A stretch of 64,000 bases of DNA from Agromyces mangrovi (lineage in GTDB: Bacteria > Actinomycetota > Actinomycetes > Actinomycetales > Microbacteriaceae): the NCBI RefSeq assembly GCF_030296695.1, contig NZ_AP027737.1, positions 1,860,001 to 1,924,000 of the forward strand, given 5' to 3'. Numbering within the stretch: the first letter of the stretch is position 1; each line of letters begins with the position of its first letter. The notes beneath the pieces are model-generated. The model was not told the origin of the DNA, did not search any database, and worked only from the letters and a program-made list of their open reading frames with translations. A program made the position numbers and the translations under genes. Of this stretch, positions 1 to 8,652 are shown one piece after another.

Positions 1-606
1 ACGATGGCGGGCTTCACGTCGCTGCTGTCGGTGCTGCAGGTCGTCTCGGCGGGCTTCCAGGAGAAGTTCGGCCTGAACCCGCGGCAGGCGGCCGTGCGGG
101 TCGGCGCGGTCTCGGCGCTGCTGTCGGTGCTGCTGTTCTCGACGACGACGGGGCTGCTCGCGCTCGACGTGGCCGACCAGTGGGCGAACAACGTCGGCAT
201 CGTGGCATCCGCCGTGCTGACGACCGTGCTCGTCATCTGGGTGCTGCGCAAGGGATCCGAGCTGCGCTACCACCTCAATGCGGTGTCGACGTTCAAGCTC
301 GGCGGGCTCTGGATCGTGCTGGTCGGCGTGCTCGCGCCGGTGGTGCTCGGGTACATGCTCATCCAGCGCATCGTGTCGCTCATCGTCGACGGCTACGGCG
401 ACCTGCCGAGCTGGTACCTGGTCGTGTTCGGGTGGGGCACCATCGCGGTCATCCTGCTCGGTGCGCTCGTGCTGACCGTGGTGCGCTGGGGCTTCGACCC
501 GGAGCGGTTCCTGGTCTGGCCGCCGTATCCCGCGGCGGGGGCGGGTGAGCGGATGCCTCGTGCCGACGCGCCCGACGGCCCGGCCGGGAAGGAGGATCGC
601 ACATGA
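1..606 (+). CDS. Sodium-dependent NSS-family transporter, C-terminal part
   Basis: The reading frame is open from the left edge, so the gene starts upstream of the window and only about 200 C-terminal residues are present. The fragment has three or four hydrophobic helices and the pattern of the neurotransmitter:sodium symporter family: a helix ending in a GFTSLLSVLQVVSAGFQEKF-like segment, then DQWANNVGIV, then a polar tail. Family knowledge: NSS carriers import amino acids or amines driven by sodium. The stop overlaps the next start by four bases, and that next gene looks like the small MetS subunit. A methionine/alanine importer of the corynebacterial MetPS type is therefore the best inference. 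The substrate is not proven here. Confidence 0.8.
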   Translation, partial: TMAGFTSLLSVLQVVSAGFQEKFGLNPRQAAVRVGAVSALLSVLLFSTTTGLLALDVADQWANNVGIVASAVLTTVLVIWVLRKGSELRYHLNAVSTFKLGGLWIVLVGVLAPVVLGYMLIQRIVSLIVDGYGDLPSWYLVVFGWGTIAVILLGALVLTVVRWGFDPERFLVWPPYPAAGAGERMPRADAPDGPAGKEDRT

Positions 607-770
607 CCGGCATCGCGATCGCGTTCCTGATCATCGCACTGCTCGTGGTGTGGGGCGGCCTCGTGGCGAGCATCCTGTACCTCCGGCGCAGGCCGGAGGC
701 GGGCGAGTACCCGCCCGGCGGCGAGGACGACCACCGTGAGGACGAGGCGCCGATCGAGCACGACACCTGA
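603..770 (+). CDS. metS: MetS-like small subunit of methionine/alanine importer (55 aa)
   Basis: This short gene of 55 residues starts inside the stop codon of the upstream symporter (ATGA overlap). It has one hydrophobic segment at about residues 4-27 (MTGIAIAFLIIALLVVWGG), then an Arg-rich turn and an acidic tail. Length, single helix and position directly behind an NSS carrier match the MetS/methionine-alanine importer small subunit family, which is needed for activity of its large partner. The symbol rests on this context, not on a residue-level match that I could test. Confidence 0.7.
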   Translation: MTGIAIAFLIIALLVVWGGLVASILYLRRRPEAGEYPPGGEDDHREDEAPIEHDT

Positions 771-812
771 GGGCTGCGCGTCGTGGCCTGATGGCGTCGG
801 TATGGTGAGCGC

Positions 813-1715
813 ATGACGGGCTCCGCGGCCGACCGCGCGCCGTCGGCGAGGCGCTTCTCGGTGAACGCCCTGCTCGACGGGTTCTTCTTCGTGTTCGCCG
901 GCCTCGCCGCGGTCTGGCTCGCGTGGCTGCTGCTCGACGAGTCGTTCCAGTGGGGCTGGTGGGGCCTGCTGCTCGCGATCGCGTTCTGGGTCGTGCTCGC
1001 CTACCTGGTGCTGCCGCGGCTGCACCGCATCCTCACCTCGATCTACGTGCCCGACTACTTCATCGGCCGCGCGCGCACGAGCGACGGACTCCTCGGCGAC
1101 CCGGTGAACGTCGCCGTGCTCGGCAGCGAGGACCAGTTGCACGCGGCGCTCGCCGCAGCGCGCTGGACCCGCGCCGACGACATCACGCTCGGCTCGACCT
1201 GGCGCATCATCGCCTCGACGCTCACGCGTCGGTCGTACGACGAGGCGCCCGTGAGCCCGCTCTTCCTGTTCGGGCGCATGCAGGACTTCGCCTACCAGCA
1301 GGAGGTCGAGGGCAACCCGGCCAAGCGCCACCACGTGCGGTTCTGGCGGTGCCCCGACGGCTGGCTGCTGCCGGGAGGCTACCGGGTCGACTGGCTCGCG
1401 GCCGGCACCTTCGACCGCGCCGTCGGGCTCTCGCTGTTCACGCTGCAGATCACGCACAAGATCGACGCCGACACCGACATCGAGCGCGACCACATCGTCG
1501 CGACCCTCGCGGGCGCCGACCCCGCCGTGCGGGTGACCGTGATCCGCGACTTCGCGACCGGCTACCACTCGCGCAACGGCGGCGGCGACACCATCCACAC
1601 CGACGGCGACCTGCCGATCGTCGACGTGCGGCGCCTGCTGCGCAACGGCGAGCCGCTCCCGGCCGACGAGATCGACCGCTCGGTGCCGATCACCGAGCTC
1701 TCGGGCGGCGTGTGA
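813..1715 (+). CDS. LssY C-terminal domain membrane protein
   Basis: A 300-residue protein with two hydrophobic helices near residues 27-50 and 51-72, followed by a long soluble part with the LssY-C pattern (GDPVNVAVLG near residue 95, then RADDITLGSTWRIIASTLTR, PVSPLFLFG and RHHVRFWR). LssY-C domains occur in DedA/PAP2-type membrane proteins; the molecular role is unknown. The start is placed at ATG 813 because a TATGGT -10 hexamer at 801-806 lies six bases upstream, the spacing expected of a leaderless mRNA. The stop overlaps the next start by one base (TGATG), so the two genes are probably co-transcribed. Confidence 0.75.
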   Translation: MTGSAADRAPSARRFSVNALLDGFFFVFAGLAAVWLAWLLLDESFQWGWWGLLLAIAFWVVLAYLVLPRLHRILTSIYVPDYFIGRARTSDGLLGDPVNVAVLGSEDQLHAALAAARWTRADDITLGSTWRIIASTLTRRSYDEAPVSPLFLFGRMQDFAYQQEVEGNPAKRHHVRFWRCPDGWLLPGGYRVDWLAAGTFDRAVGLSLFTLQITHKIDADTDIERDHIVATLAGADPAVRVTVIRDFATGYHSRNGGGDTIHTDGDLPIVDVRRLLRNGEPLPADEIDRSVPITELSGGV

Positions 1716-2254
1716 TGGAGGAGCCGGCGAAGCGCGCGGCGTTCGAGCCGACCCCGGAGCTGGTCCGGCCGGTTCCGGGGCCGGCGCCGACCAGGCGTCC
1801 TCTCACCACGTCGCTCGGCGCGGTGCTCGTCGTGCTCCGCGTGCTCGCGGGCTTCGCGTGGCTCGGCGGTCTCGCTCTGCTCTGGCCCGAGCTCACCGCC
1901 GACGTCGAGCTCGACCTCACGGTCGACGACCCGGCGGCGTTCACGGTGGCGCTCGTCATGATCCTCGCCGTCGGCGCGCTGGTGCTGGTCTTCGAGCTGG
2001 GCGTCGCCTGGTTCGTCTACCGGGGCGCGAACTGGGCGCGCATCGTCGTGATGGTCGTCGCGACCCTGAGCGTCACGGGGTCGGCGATCGAGTACTTCAC
2101 GGGCGACCAGGACATCCGGCTCGACACGACGCTGCTGACCCTGGCGCTCGACATCCTCATCCTGCTCGCGCTCTCGAGCCGTTCGGCGCGCGACTACGCC
2201 CGCCGCGACCGGTCGCTCGAGTGGCGGGTTCCCCCGAAGCGGTCGGATTCCTAG
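1715..2254 (+). CDS. Four-helix membrane protein, unknown function
   Basis: A 179-residue protein that starts on the last base of the preceding stop codon. After a proline-rich cytoplasmic N terminus of about 35 residues it has four hydrophobic stretches (about residues 36-56, 75-97, 105-122 and 138-153) and a basic tail. I do not recognise the family. The overlap with the LssY-C gene suggests a two-gene transcription unit. A longer open frame begins upstream, but it runs inside the LssY-C gene and has shadow composition, so I start the gene at 1715. Confidence 0.7.
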   Translation: MEEPAKRAAFEPTPELVRPVPGPAPTRRPLTTSLGAVLVVLRVLAGFAWLGGLALLWPELTADVELDLTVDDPAAFTVALVMILAVGALVLVFELGVAWFVYRGANWARIVVMVVATLSVTGSAIEYFTGDQDIRLDTTLLTLALDILILLALSSRSARDYARRDRSLEWRVPPKRSDS

Positions 2255-2293
2255 GCTGGAGTCGACTCCGTCCGACGCCGCAAGGAGGCCACG

Positions 2294-2827
2294 ATGCTCG
2301 ATGTCGACCCGTACGCCGCACTCCAGCGCTTCGCGCCGCTGCCCTCGTTCGAGGTGACGAGCGACGACTTCCCAGACGGCGGCGAGATCCCGCTGCGGCA
2401 CCGTGCCGACGGATGCGGCGGGGACGACCTCTCGCCCCACCTCGCCTGGTCGGGTTTCCCAACCGAGACGCGTGGGTTCATCGTCACGTGCCTCGACCCG
2501 GACGCGCCGACGGGTGCCGGCTGGTGGCACTGGGCGGTGAACGGGCTCGGCATGGCGACCGAGCTCCCGACCGGTGCGGGATCGTACGGCGGTGCCGCAC
2601 TGCCCGAGGGTGCGTTCATGATCTGCAACGAGAGTCGCGAGCCCGCCTACGCGGGGCCGAACCCGCCCGACGGCACCGGCGTGCACCGCTACGTCTTCGT
2701 GGTCACCGCGCTCGACGAGGAACGCCTGCACACGAAGGCCGACGAGACGCCGAGCGCGCTGGCGTTCCAGGCGTACTTCCACGGCATCGCGCGGGGCGTG
2801 CTCGTCGGCACGGTGACCGCCGACTGA
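2294..2827 (+). CDS. YbhB/YbcL family PEBP-like protein
   Basis: A 177-residue protein with the phosphatidylethanolamine-binding protein fold: CGGDDLSPHLAWSGFP near residues 41-56, CLDPDAPTGAGWWHWAVNG near residues 66-84, and GVHRYVFVVTALD near residues 131-143. These match the bacterial YbhB/YbcL (Raf kinase inhibitor-like) proteins in order and length. Their ligand in bacteria is not known. The start follows a strong AAGGAGG ribosome site, and a TAGGCT hexamer near 2253 is a likely -10 element. No signal peptide is seen, so it is probably cytoplasmic. Confidence 0.88.
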   Translation: MLDVDPYAALQRFAPLPSFEVTSDDFPDGGEIPLRHRADGCGGDDLSPHLAWSGFPTETRGFIVTCLDPDAPTGAGWWHWAVNGLGMATELPTGAGSYGGAALPEGAFMICNESREPAYAGPNPPDGTGVHRYVFVVTALDEERLHTKADETPSALAFQAYFHGIARGVLVGTVTAD

Positions 2828-2851
2828 TCGCGGTCGACCCGGCGGGCGCCG

Positions 2852-3409
2852 CTACAGCGCCAGCCGGTACCCGTAGACGTGCAACGTGCCCGGCGTGAAG
2901 TCGAGTTCGGGAGACGCCGCGAAGCCCAGCCGCTCGTACATCGCACGGGCGACGCGCATGGGCTCGGTCGAGTGCAGCACGATCTGGTCGAGGCCCGCCG
3001 CACGGGCGCGGAGCACGCATGCCTCGATCAGCATGCGACCGATTCCGCGGCCCTGCGCGTCGGGCGAGACGCCCAGCAGCCGGATGCCTCCTGCACGATC
3101 GAGGCCCGGCCACTCGGCGCGCACCCCGTACTCGTCCATGTCGCCGAACGAGACGACGCCGCCCAGCACCGCGCCGGCCGCGTCGACCGCGACGAGCACT
3201 GCGACGCCCGGGCGCTCGGCGAAGGCGCCGACGTTCGCGAGCGTGCGGTAGTAGTCGGGCGACTCCTCGGGCGAGGCGAAGCCGTCGAGGCTCGAGTAGG
3301 CGGCGACGAGCACGCGGCCGAGCTCGATCAGCTCGGCGGCGGTCGCCTCGCGCACGGTCGGGTCGCCGTGCGACGCGGCGGGCGCGAGCCCGGTCGCGGT
3401 CTCGGTCAT
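2852..3409 (-). CDS. GNAT family N-acetyltransferase
   Basis: A 185-residue GNAT enzyme. The acetyl-CoA binding loop is visible as [18 protein letters not shown] near residues 115-132, followed by a [11 protein letters not shown] strand and the C-terminal YERLGF segment. The acceptor substrate is unknown. The ATG start overlaps the stop of the upstream TrhO gene by four bases (ATGA, 3406-3409), so the two are translationally coupled. A longer in-frame extension runs into trhO and has low-complexity Arg-rich composition, so I reject it. Confidence 0.85.
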   Translation of the reverse strand: MTETATGLAPAASHGDPTVREATAAELIELGRVLVAAYSSLDGFASPEESPDYYRTLANVGAFAERPGVAVLVAVDAAGAVLGGVVSFGDMDEYGVRAEWPGLDRAGGIRLLGVSPDAQGRGIGRMLIEACVLRARAAGLDQIVLHSTEPMRVARAMYERLGFAASPELDFTPGTLHVYGYRLAL

Positions 3410-4359
3410 CGTGCGACCTCCGGCGTGGCATCCGCTCGGCTCGTCGCGGCGGCCGCACCGAGGGCGGGTGCGCCCGCGTGCTCGGGACAGGCGACCGCGT
3501 CGCACGCGGTGCAGGCGACGATGCGCGTGCGGCACGCGGCATCCGTGCAGTTGGCGACCCGGTCGGTGGGCGCGCCGCAACCGGCGCAACGGCCCAGCAC
3601 CTCGGCGTGGTCGCTGAACGTGACCGCGCCGCGCCCGTCGAAGACGTAGAGCGAGCCGTCCCACAGCCCGTCGTCGCCGTAGCGCTCGCCGTAGCGCACG
3701 ATGCCGCCGTCGAGCTGGTAGACCTCGCCGAAGCCGCGGTTCGCCATGAGGCTCGAGAGCACCTCGCAGCGGATGCCGCCGGTGCAGTACGTCACGACCG
3801 GCCGGCCCTTGAGGTGGTCGTAGGCGCCCGAGTCGAGCAGCTCGACGAAGTCGCGCGTGGTCGTCGCGTCGGGCACGATCGCGCCGCGGAAGCGCCCGAT
3901 CTCGGCCTCGAACGCGTTGCGCCCGTCGAAGAACGCGACCTCGTCGCCGCGCTCGGCGACCAGCGCGTGCAGCGACTCGGGGTCGAGGCGCGTGCCGCCG
4001 CCGACCACGCCGCCGTCATCGACGCGCAGTTCGCCGGGGGCTCCGAAGCTCACGACCTCGTCGCGCACCTTCACGCTGAGCTTGGGGAAGTCGAGGCTCA
4101 GCCCGTCGGCGTCGAGGCCGGTGCCGTCGCTCCACTTGAGGTCGGCGTCGCGGAACGCCGCGTACTCGCGGAACTTCCGGCGCCAGCGCTTCAGCGCGTC
4201 CATCTCGCCCCCGAGCGTGCCGTTGATGCCGTGCTCCGAGACGAGGATGCGCCCGCGGAGGCCCAGCGACTCGCACAGGTCGCGCTGCCAGAGGCGCACG
4301 GCCTCGGGGTCGGCGACCGGCGCGAACCGGTAGAACAGGAGGATCTTGGCGACGGGCAC
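3406..4359 (-). CDS. trhO: tRNA uridine(34) hydroxylase, rhodanese domain (TrhO)
   Basis: A 317-residue protein of the former UPF0176 family. TrhO makes 5-hydroxyuridine at the wobble base of tRNA. The N-terminal domain starts [11 protein letters not shown] and has [11 protein letters not shown] near residues 41-51. The rhodanese domain carries the loop YCTGGIRCE with Cys192 as expected catalytic cysteine. The C terminus has several Cys pairs ([17 protein letters not shown]), which is usual in the family. It begins with GTG; a TAGCAT hexamer lies six bases upstream on the minus strand, so the mRNA is probably leaderless. Confidence 0.92.
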   Translation of the reverse strand: MPVAKILLFYRFAPVADPEAVRLWQRDLCESLGLRGRILVSEHGINGTLGGEMDALKRWRRKFREYAAFRDADLKWSDGTGLDADGLSLDFPKLSVKVRDEVVSFGAPGELRVDDGGVVGGGTRLDPESLHALVAERGDEVAFFDGRNAFEAEIGRFRGAIVPDATTTRDFVELLDSGAYDHLKGRPVVTYCTGGIRCEVLSSLMANRGFGEVYQLDGGIVRYGERYGDDGLWDGSLYVFDGRGAVTFSDHAEVLGRCAGCGAPTDRVANCTDAACRTRIVACTACDAVACPEHAGAPALGAAAATSRADATPEVAR

Positions 4360-4420
4360 CGGGCGATGCTACCGGCCGCGGCTGGGCGCACGCCGTGCGG
4401 CCCGCGCTAGCGTGGCATCC

Positions 4421-5556
4421 GTGACCCTCGCCACAGACGCCGACCACGTCCGCATCCGCGTCGCCGACGGCCTCGGGCACGTCACGCTCGATCGGCCGGA
4501 GGCGCTGAACGCGCTGAACCACGCCATGATCCGGCGCCTGACCGACATCTTCACGGCCTGGCGCGACGACACCGAGGTCTCGATCGTGCTGCTCGACGGC
4601 GCGGGGGAGCGGGGGTTCTGCGCGGGCGGCGACATCCGCGAGATGTACGAGGGCGTGACCGCCGACCGCCACGACGACGTGCGCGGGTTCTTCCGCGACG
4701 AGTACCGGCTGGACGCCATGATCGCCGAGTGTCCGAAGCCGGTCGTGACCCTGCTCGACGGCATCACCATGGGCGGCGGCATCGGCATCGGCGGGCATGC
4801 GACGATCCGCATCGTGACCGAGCGGTCGCGCCTCGCGATGCCCGAGACGCGCATCGGCTTCACGCCCGACGTCGGTGGCGCGCTGCTGCTCGGCCGCGCC
4901 CCGGGTCGGCTGGGGAGTACCTCGCGCTCACCTCCGAGTCGATGACGGATGCCTCGGCCATCGACGCCGGGTTCGCCGACTTCCTCGTGCCGAGCGCGTC
5001 GCTGCCGGCGCTCGTGCAGGCGCTCGAGGAGCGCGCCGACCCGGGCACGCCGAGCGAGATCGTGCTGCTCTTCGACGAGACGCCCGAGCCGTCGCCGTTG
5101 CAGGCGAAGCGCCACTGGATCGACGACGCGTTCGCCGCCGACGACGTGCCGGGCGTGCTGACCCGGCTGCGCGAGCTCGCCGACGGCACCCGGCCGGCGC
5201 GCACGCGCGCGGGTGCGCCCGAGTTCCCGGTGGTGCCGCTCGACGCGGCTTCGCGAGCCGAGGCGGCGGCGACGGCGGATGCCCTCGCCGAGCGCTCGCC
5301 CACGGCGCTCGCCGTGACCCTGCACGCCGTGCGCTCCGCGCGTGCGATGAACGCCCTCCGCCCGGTGCTCGAGCAGGACGCCCGGCTGGTGTCGTGGTTC
5401 CTCGAGCAGCCCGACCTCGCCGAGGGCATCCGCGCCCAGGTCATCGACAAGGACCGTTCGCCCCGGTGGGATCCGCCGGCGCTCGACGCGCTCGAGGCCG
5501 ACGTGGTCGCGGCCGCCATGGGGCATCCGCTGCCCTTCGCCCTCTGGGAGGACTGA
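4421..5556 (+). pseudogene. Enoyl-CoA hydratase / 3-hydroxyisobutyryl-CoA hydrolase family, frameshifted
   Basis: The two halves of a crotonase-fold protein of about 378 residues lie in different frames. The first (VTLATDADHVRIRV to LLLGRAPGRLG) contains the CoA-binding RGFCAGGDIREMYEG and TMGGGIGIGG oxyanion-hole motifs. The second continues EYLALTSESMTDA to FALWED. Adding one G to the GGGG run at 4912-4915 restores one frame. Overall length and the C-terminal half fit 3-hydroxyisobutyryl-CoA hydrolases of valine catabolism better than a plain enoyl-CoA hydratase. The GTG start at 4421 follows TAGCGT by seven bases. The break may be a sequencing error, in which case the gene is intact. Confidence 0.8.
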
Positions 5557-5575
5557 GCGGTCGGGTGCCGTTGCC

Positions 5576-7012
5576 TCAGCGCGAGTTGCGACTCCGATAG
5601 CGCCCGGTGACCCACCGGTCGCCGCGCCACCGGCCCGGCTCCCACACCCGACTCGCGCCCGGTCGGCCGATTGCGGTGGCGCCGGTGAACGGCGGAACGG
5701 CGTCTCGACCCGTGTCCTCCTTCCGCGCGCGGTCGACGAGTTCGCGCGCGAACGTTGCGATCCGGTCCGGCATCCGCGCGACCTTCTCGGTGACCAGGCC
5801 CGAGGGCAACTCGGAGACCGCGGCCTCGATCGCGCCGGGAAGGCCCGTCGCGAGTCGGTCCATCTGCTCGAGGAACTCGGTTCGGGGCATGCGAAGCACG
5901 TCGGCGGTGCGCGCGACGTTGCGGCCGCTGATTCTGCGATACCTCCGTTCCTCCCCGTAGCGCACCGCTGCGGCGGACTTGAAGGCGATCCGGTCGGCGC
6001 TCCAGATTCCATGCGCCGAGATCAGGTCGTACGCCGGTGCCAGGCGGGATCTGCCTCCGACGTGCAGCATGCTGTGATTCTTCGCGTGGGCGTCGACCCC
6101 CGCCGTGAGCAGATCGAACGCGAAGAGGTCTCCCAGCGCGGTCAGGTCGTCCGCGCGGTACGACGGCGACGACGTGTCGGCGACCAGCTTCACCATGTCG
6201 GCCATCGTCGGACCGCCGTCCTCCTCGTACTTTCGCGACGGGAAGACGCCGAGCGCCTGGCAGAAGTCCTCTTGGTGGATTCGTGCAATGCTGCCGTCGC
6301 TCGCCACCCGACGGTCGAAGCGGGTGGTGACGAAGGCAGGGATGCCTGCGAAGTCGAGGATCTCGACGGTCGCGGCGCGGATGCCGAGCGCCCGGGCGGA
6401 GCGCATGGTCACGAACTCGACGGCCTGCACGTCATCGTCGGTCCCGGTGGCGAGTGCCATGCCCGGTTTGACGATATGGGTGCTGGGAGCCCGGCCGTTC
6501 GGCTCGAACCAGTCGCCGTCGATCCGGGCGAGTGCGAACTTCCCCTGGCTTCCTCCCAACGAGAAGCGGCTCTCGTCCTCGTCCGTGTCGTCGACCCAGT
6601 GATCGGGGTCATTCAGGATGGCGCGCACTCGTCGTGCGATCTCGTGGGCAGAGAGCGGCGACACGGCGCCCGCATCCCTCGGTACCACGCCCACCGGGAC
6701 GATCTGCACCGAGCCCGGGGCGTCTTCGCCCATGTGGGCGAGCAACGTGAACGGGTCGGCTCGGCGTTCGCCGAACTTCGCGGCCCAGCGGTTGCGCACG
6801 GCCTCCGCGTCGGGGAGCAGGTTCGACAACCAGGGCATGACCATGTCCGGACCGTGGCCGACTGCGGACTTCGGCATGCTCGCAGACAGCGGCGTCGTGC
6901 CCGCCTCGGTGCGGTACTCCTCCTCGTAGAGGAACTCGACCCGTTCCTGCTCGCCGCGCATGAGGCGGCCTGCGTGCCGGCCGTCGAGCCAGACGTCGAG
7001 CGCGTCCCTCAT
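5576..7012 (-). CDS. hipA: HipA family serine/threonine kinase toxin
   Basis: A 478-residue HipA-type kinase. Family knowledge: HipA phosphorylates glutamyl-tRNA synthetase or another target, arrests translation and is held in check by HipB. Visible features are the N-terminal barrel (DVWLDGRHAGRL), the nucleotide-binding SLGGSQGKFALA loop, STHIVKPG, and the catalytic block GVDAHAKNHSMLH followed by LAPAYDLIS. The C terminus is about 40 residues longer than E. coli HipA and is basic. The start overlaps the hipB stop by four bases, giving the usual hipB-hipA order. Confidence 0.92.
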   Translation of the reverse strand: MRDALDVWLDGRHAGRLMRGEQERVEFLYEEEYRTEAGTTPLSASMPKSAVGHGPDMVMPWLSNLLPDAEAVRNRWAAKFGERRADPFTLLAHMGEDAPGSVQIVPVGVVPRDAGAVSPLSAHEIARRVRAILNDPDHWVDDTDEDESRFSLGGSQGKFALARIDGDWFEPNGRAPSTHIVKPGMALATGTDDDVQAVEFVTMRSARALGIRAATVEILDFAGIPAFVTTRFDRRVASDGSIARIHQEDFCQALGVFPSRKYEEDGGPTMADMVKLVADTSSPSYRADDLTALGDLFAFDLLTAGVDAHAKNHSMLHVGGRSRLAPAYDLISAHGIWSADRIAFKSAAAVRYGEERRYRRISGRNVARTADVLRMPRTEFLEQMDRLATGLPGAIEAAVSELPSGLVTEKVARMPDRIATFARELVDRARKEDTGRDAVPPFTGATAIGRPGASRVWEPGRWRGDRWVTGRYRSRNSR

Positions 7013-7266
7013 TCGAGGTTCTCGAAGATCTCGTCGAGGATGTCCGAACGCTCGCTGCGCTCGATCGAGAGCGCGAAACCGAGCGTGGCGGCGACCTCGA
7101 TCGCAGCGCTCAATGACGGGGTGACCTTGTCGGACTCCAGATCGTGCACCCAACGTCGGCTCTTGCGCACGGCCCTGGCTAGTTCGTCCTGCGTCATGTT
7201 CGTTCTGAGCCGGTTCTCGCGAACGAACGCGGCGAACGCCGAGGTGGATTGCAGAGGAACGTTCAC
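7009..7266 (-). CDS. hipB: HipB-like helix-turn-helix antitoxin
   Basis: An 85-residue XRE-type DNA-binding protein directly upstream of hipA. The helix-turn-helix is MTQDELARAVRKSRRWVHDL, in the order typical of HipB. I choose the GTG at 7266 because a GGAG ribosome site sits about eight bases upstream and a good promoter (TTCCCA, 17 bases, TATACT on the minus strand) ends just before it. A longer frame from 7365 would run through that promoter. HipB should bind the TTCCC/GGGAA palindromes next to the start and repress the operon. Confidence 0.88.
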   Translation of the reverse strand: MNVPLQSTSAFAAFVRENRLRTNMTQDELARAVRKSRRWVHDLESDKVTPSLSAAIEVAATLGFALSIERSERSDILDEIFENLE

Positions 7267-7278
7267 GCGATCTCCAAG

Positions 7279-7349
7279 TGCAGTATAGTTCCCATTGGGC
7301 GATGTGGGAAGTTTACTGCACATTTGATCGAATGGGAAGTATGGTTCCC
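7279..7349. promoter_or_regulatory. hipBA promoter with HipB-type operator array
   Basis: Minus-strand promoter: -35 TTCCCA (7305-7310), 17 bp, -10 TATACT (7282-7287). It is covered by an inverted repeat with arms 7279-7294 and 7305-7320 that match at 14 of 16 positions. A second palindrome, GGGAA-N6-TTCCC, lies at 7334-7349. Each arm carries TTCCC/GGGAA, so there are four half-sites. Inference: HipB, alone or with HipA, binds here and closes the promoter. Confidence 0.7.
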
Positions 7350-7401
7350 GTTCGAGGCAGCGCAATGGAGGGGTTGCGCGGGCAGCGCGGGGCGACGATA
7401 C

Positions 7402-7417
7402 TAAACCACATGGTTTA
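7402..7417. promoter_or_regulatory. ArsR-type operator overlapping the regulator start
   Basis: TAAACCA-CA-TGGTTTA is a perfect 7-bp inverted repeat with a 2-bp centre. It overlaps a GATACT -10 hexamer (7397-7402) that lies 17 bp after TTGCGC (7374-7379), and the ATG at 7410 lies within the palindrome. Inference: autoregulation of the ArsR/SRPBCC pair. Confidence 0.65.
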
Positions 7418-7778
7418 CGGTTCCGGGGTGGCGGACGCGGCCGCCGACGACCGCCTCGACGCGGTCTTCGCCGCCCTCGCGCACCCCGTGCGCCGCGAGC
7501 TCGTGCAGAGCCTCGCGCGCGCCGACGCGCCGCTCACCATGGGGCGCGCCGCCGCCGCCCACGGGCTCTCGCCGCAGCTGCTCAACAAGCACGCCGCCGC
7601 GCTCGAACGCGCCGGCGTCGTGCGCCGCGTGCCGCGCGGTCGCGAGAAGGTGCTCGTGCTCGACGCCGCGGCCCTCGCCGCCGCACAGCACTGGATCGGC
7701 GAGGCGCGCGCCTTCTGGGAGCAGCGCTTCGACGCCCTCGACCAGTACATCGCCGACCTGGAGGACGAATCCGCATGA
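7410..7778 (+). CDS. ArsR-type winged-helix regulator
   Basis: A protein of about 122 residues with the ArsR/SmtB winged helix: [19 protein letters not shown] followed by [20 protein letters not shown] as recognition helix, then a basic wing. No metal-binding Cys cluster is seen, so this belongs to the non-metal subgroup paired with SRPBCC proteins. The ATG at 7410 fits a leaderless start from the GATACT hexamer; GTG at 7428 is an alternative. The stop overlaps the next start (ATGA), so the SRPBCC gene is its partner and likely target. Confidence 0.82.
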   Translation: MVYGSGVADAAADDRLDAVFAALAHPVRRELVQSLARADAPLTMGRAAAAHGLSPQLLNKHAAALERAGVVRRVPRGREKVLVLDAAALAAAQHWIGEARAFWEQRFDALDQYIADLEDESA

Positions 7779-8230
7779 CCGAGCTGCGCGCCGACATCGC
7801 CCGCACCTTCCCCGTCGACCGGGAGCGCATGTGGGCGCTCTGGACCGAGGCCCGTCACCTCGAACGGTGGATGCGACCTTCGATGACCGCCTACGGCGAG
7901 ACCCGTGCCGAGGTCGACGCGCGAGCCGGCGGCCGGTACCGCTTCGAGCTCGAGGGGCCCGACGGCCCGCTCGCCATGTCGGGCACGTTCGTCGCCTTCG
8001 AGCCGCACGACCGGCTCGCCTACACCTGGCAGTGGGACGGCAGCAAGGAGGAGACCCTCGTCGAGATCGCCTTCACGGACGGCGACGGGGGCGGAACGCT
8101 CGTGCAGCTCACCCACTCGCGATTCACGACCGCCGAGTCGGCCGCGCGCCACGGCGACGGCTGGCGCGGCTGCCTCGATTCGATGTCGGCGCTGGTCGCC
8201 GAGCAGGTCGGCGTGCCGAGCGCCGACTGA
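7775..8230 (+). CDS. SRPBCC (AHSA1-like) domain protein
   Basis: A 151-residue START/Bet v1-like protein: N-terminal [20 protein letters not shown], central [10 protein letters not shown], then [13 protein letters not shown] and a C-terminal helix [13 protein letters not shown]. These are the marks of the AHSA1-homologue branch of SRPBCC, which binds hydrophobic ligands; the ligand here is unknown. It is translationally coupled to the ArsR gene and probably controlled by it. Confidence 0.87.
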   Translation: MTELRADIARTFPVDRERMWALWTEARHLERWMRPSMTAYGETRAEVDARAGGRYRFELEGPDGPLAMSGTFVAFEPHDRLAYTWQWDGSKEETLVEIAFTDGDGGGTLVQLTHSRFTTAESAARHGDGWRGCLDSMSALVAEQVGVPSAD

Positions 8231-8287
8231 CACCGACTCCGGGTCGCCGACCGGCGCTCCGGACCGCAAGGAGACAGGGAGCAGATC

Positions 8288-8626
8288 ATGGCGAAGTTCG
8301 TCTTCATCTACCACGCGCCGATGCCGCCGGCCGACGCCACCCCGCCGTCGCAGGAGGAGATCGACCAGGTCATGGGCGCCTGGATGAGCTGGGCCGGCCA
8401 GGTCGGCGACGACATGGTCGACTTCGGCACGCCGCTCGCGGAGGGCGTGCGCGTGATGCCCGGCGGCCTCACCGCGCCGAGCGAGCGCGAGGTCACCGGC
8501 TACACGATCATCGAGGCATCCGACCTCGATGCCGCGGTCGAACTGGCGAAGGTGCACCCGCACCTGAACATGCCCGGCGGCTGCGAGATCGAGGTGCACG
8601 CGGCGCAGGCCGTTCCCGGGAGTTGA
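8288..8626 (+). CDS. YCII/DGPF-domain protein
   Basis: A 112-residue ferredoxin-like alpha/beta protein: KFVFIYHAP at the start, [20 protein letters not shown] in the middle and a [20 protein letters not shown] segment, as in YCII-related proteins. Members often act with ECF sigma factors or as small dehydrochlorinase-like enzymes, so no specific role can be given. GGGAGCAGATC before the ATG is a plausible ribosome site. It follows the SRPBCC gene by 57 bases and may belong to the same transcript. Confidence 0.85.
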   Translation: MAKFVFIYHAPMPPADATPPSQEEIDQVMGAWMSWAGQVGDDMVDFGTPLAEGVRVMPGGLTAPSEREVTGYTIIEASDLDAAVELAKVHPHLNMPGGCEIEVHAAQAVPGS

Positions 8627-8652
8627 GGCGGGCGCGGGTTACGGTGGAGCAC

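Noticed and set aside
4912..4915. Programmed ribosomal frameshifting as the explanation for the broken hydratase and the others.
   Set aside because: No slippery heptamer or conserved structure is shared by the sites, and seven unrelated metabolic and regulatory genes would need it.
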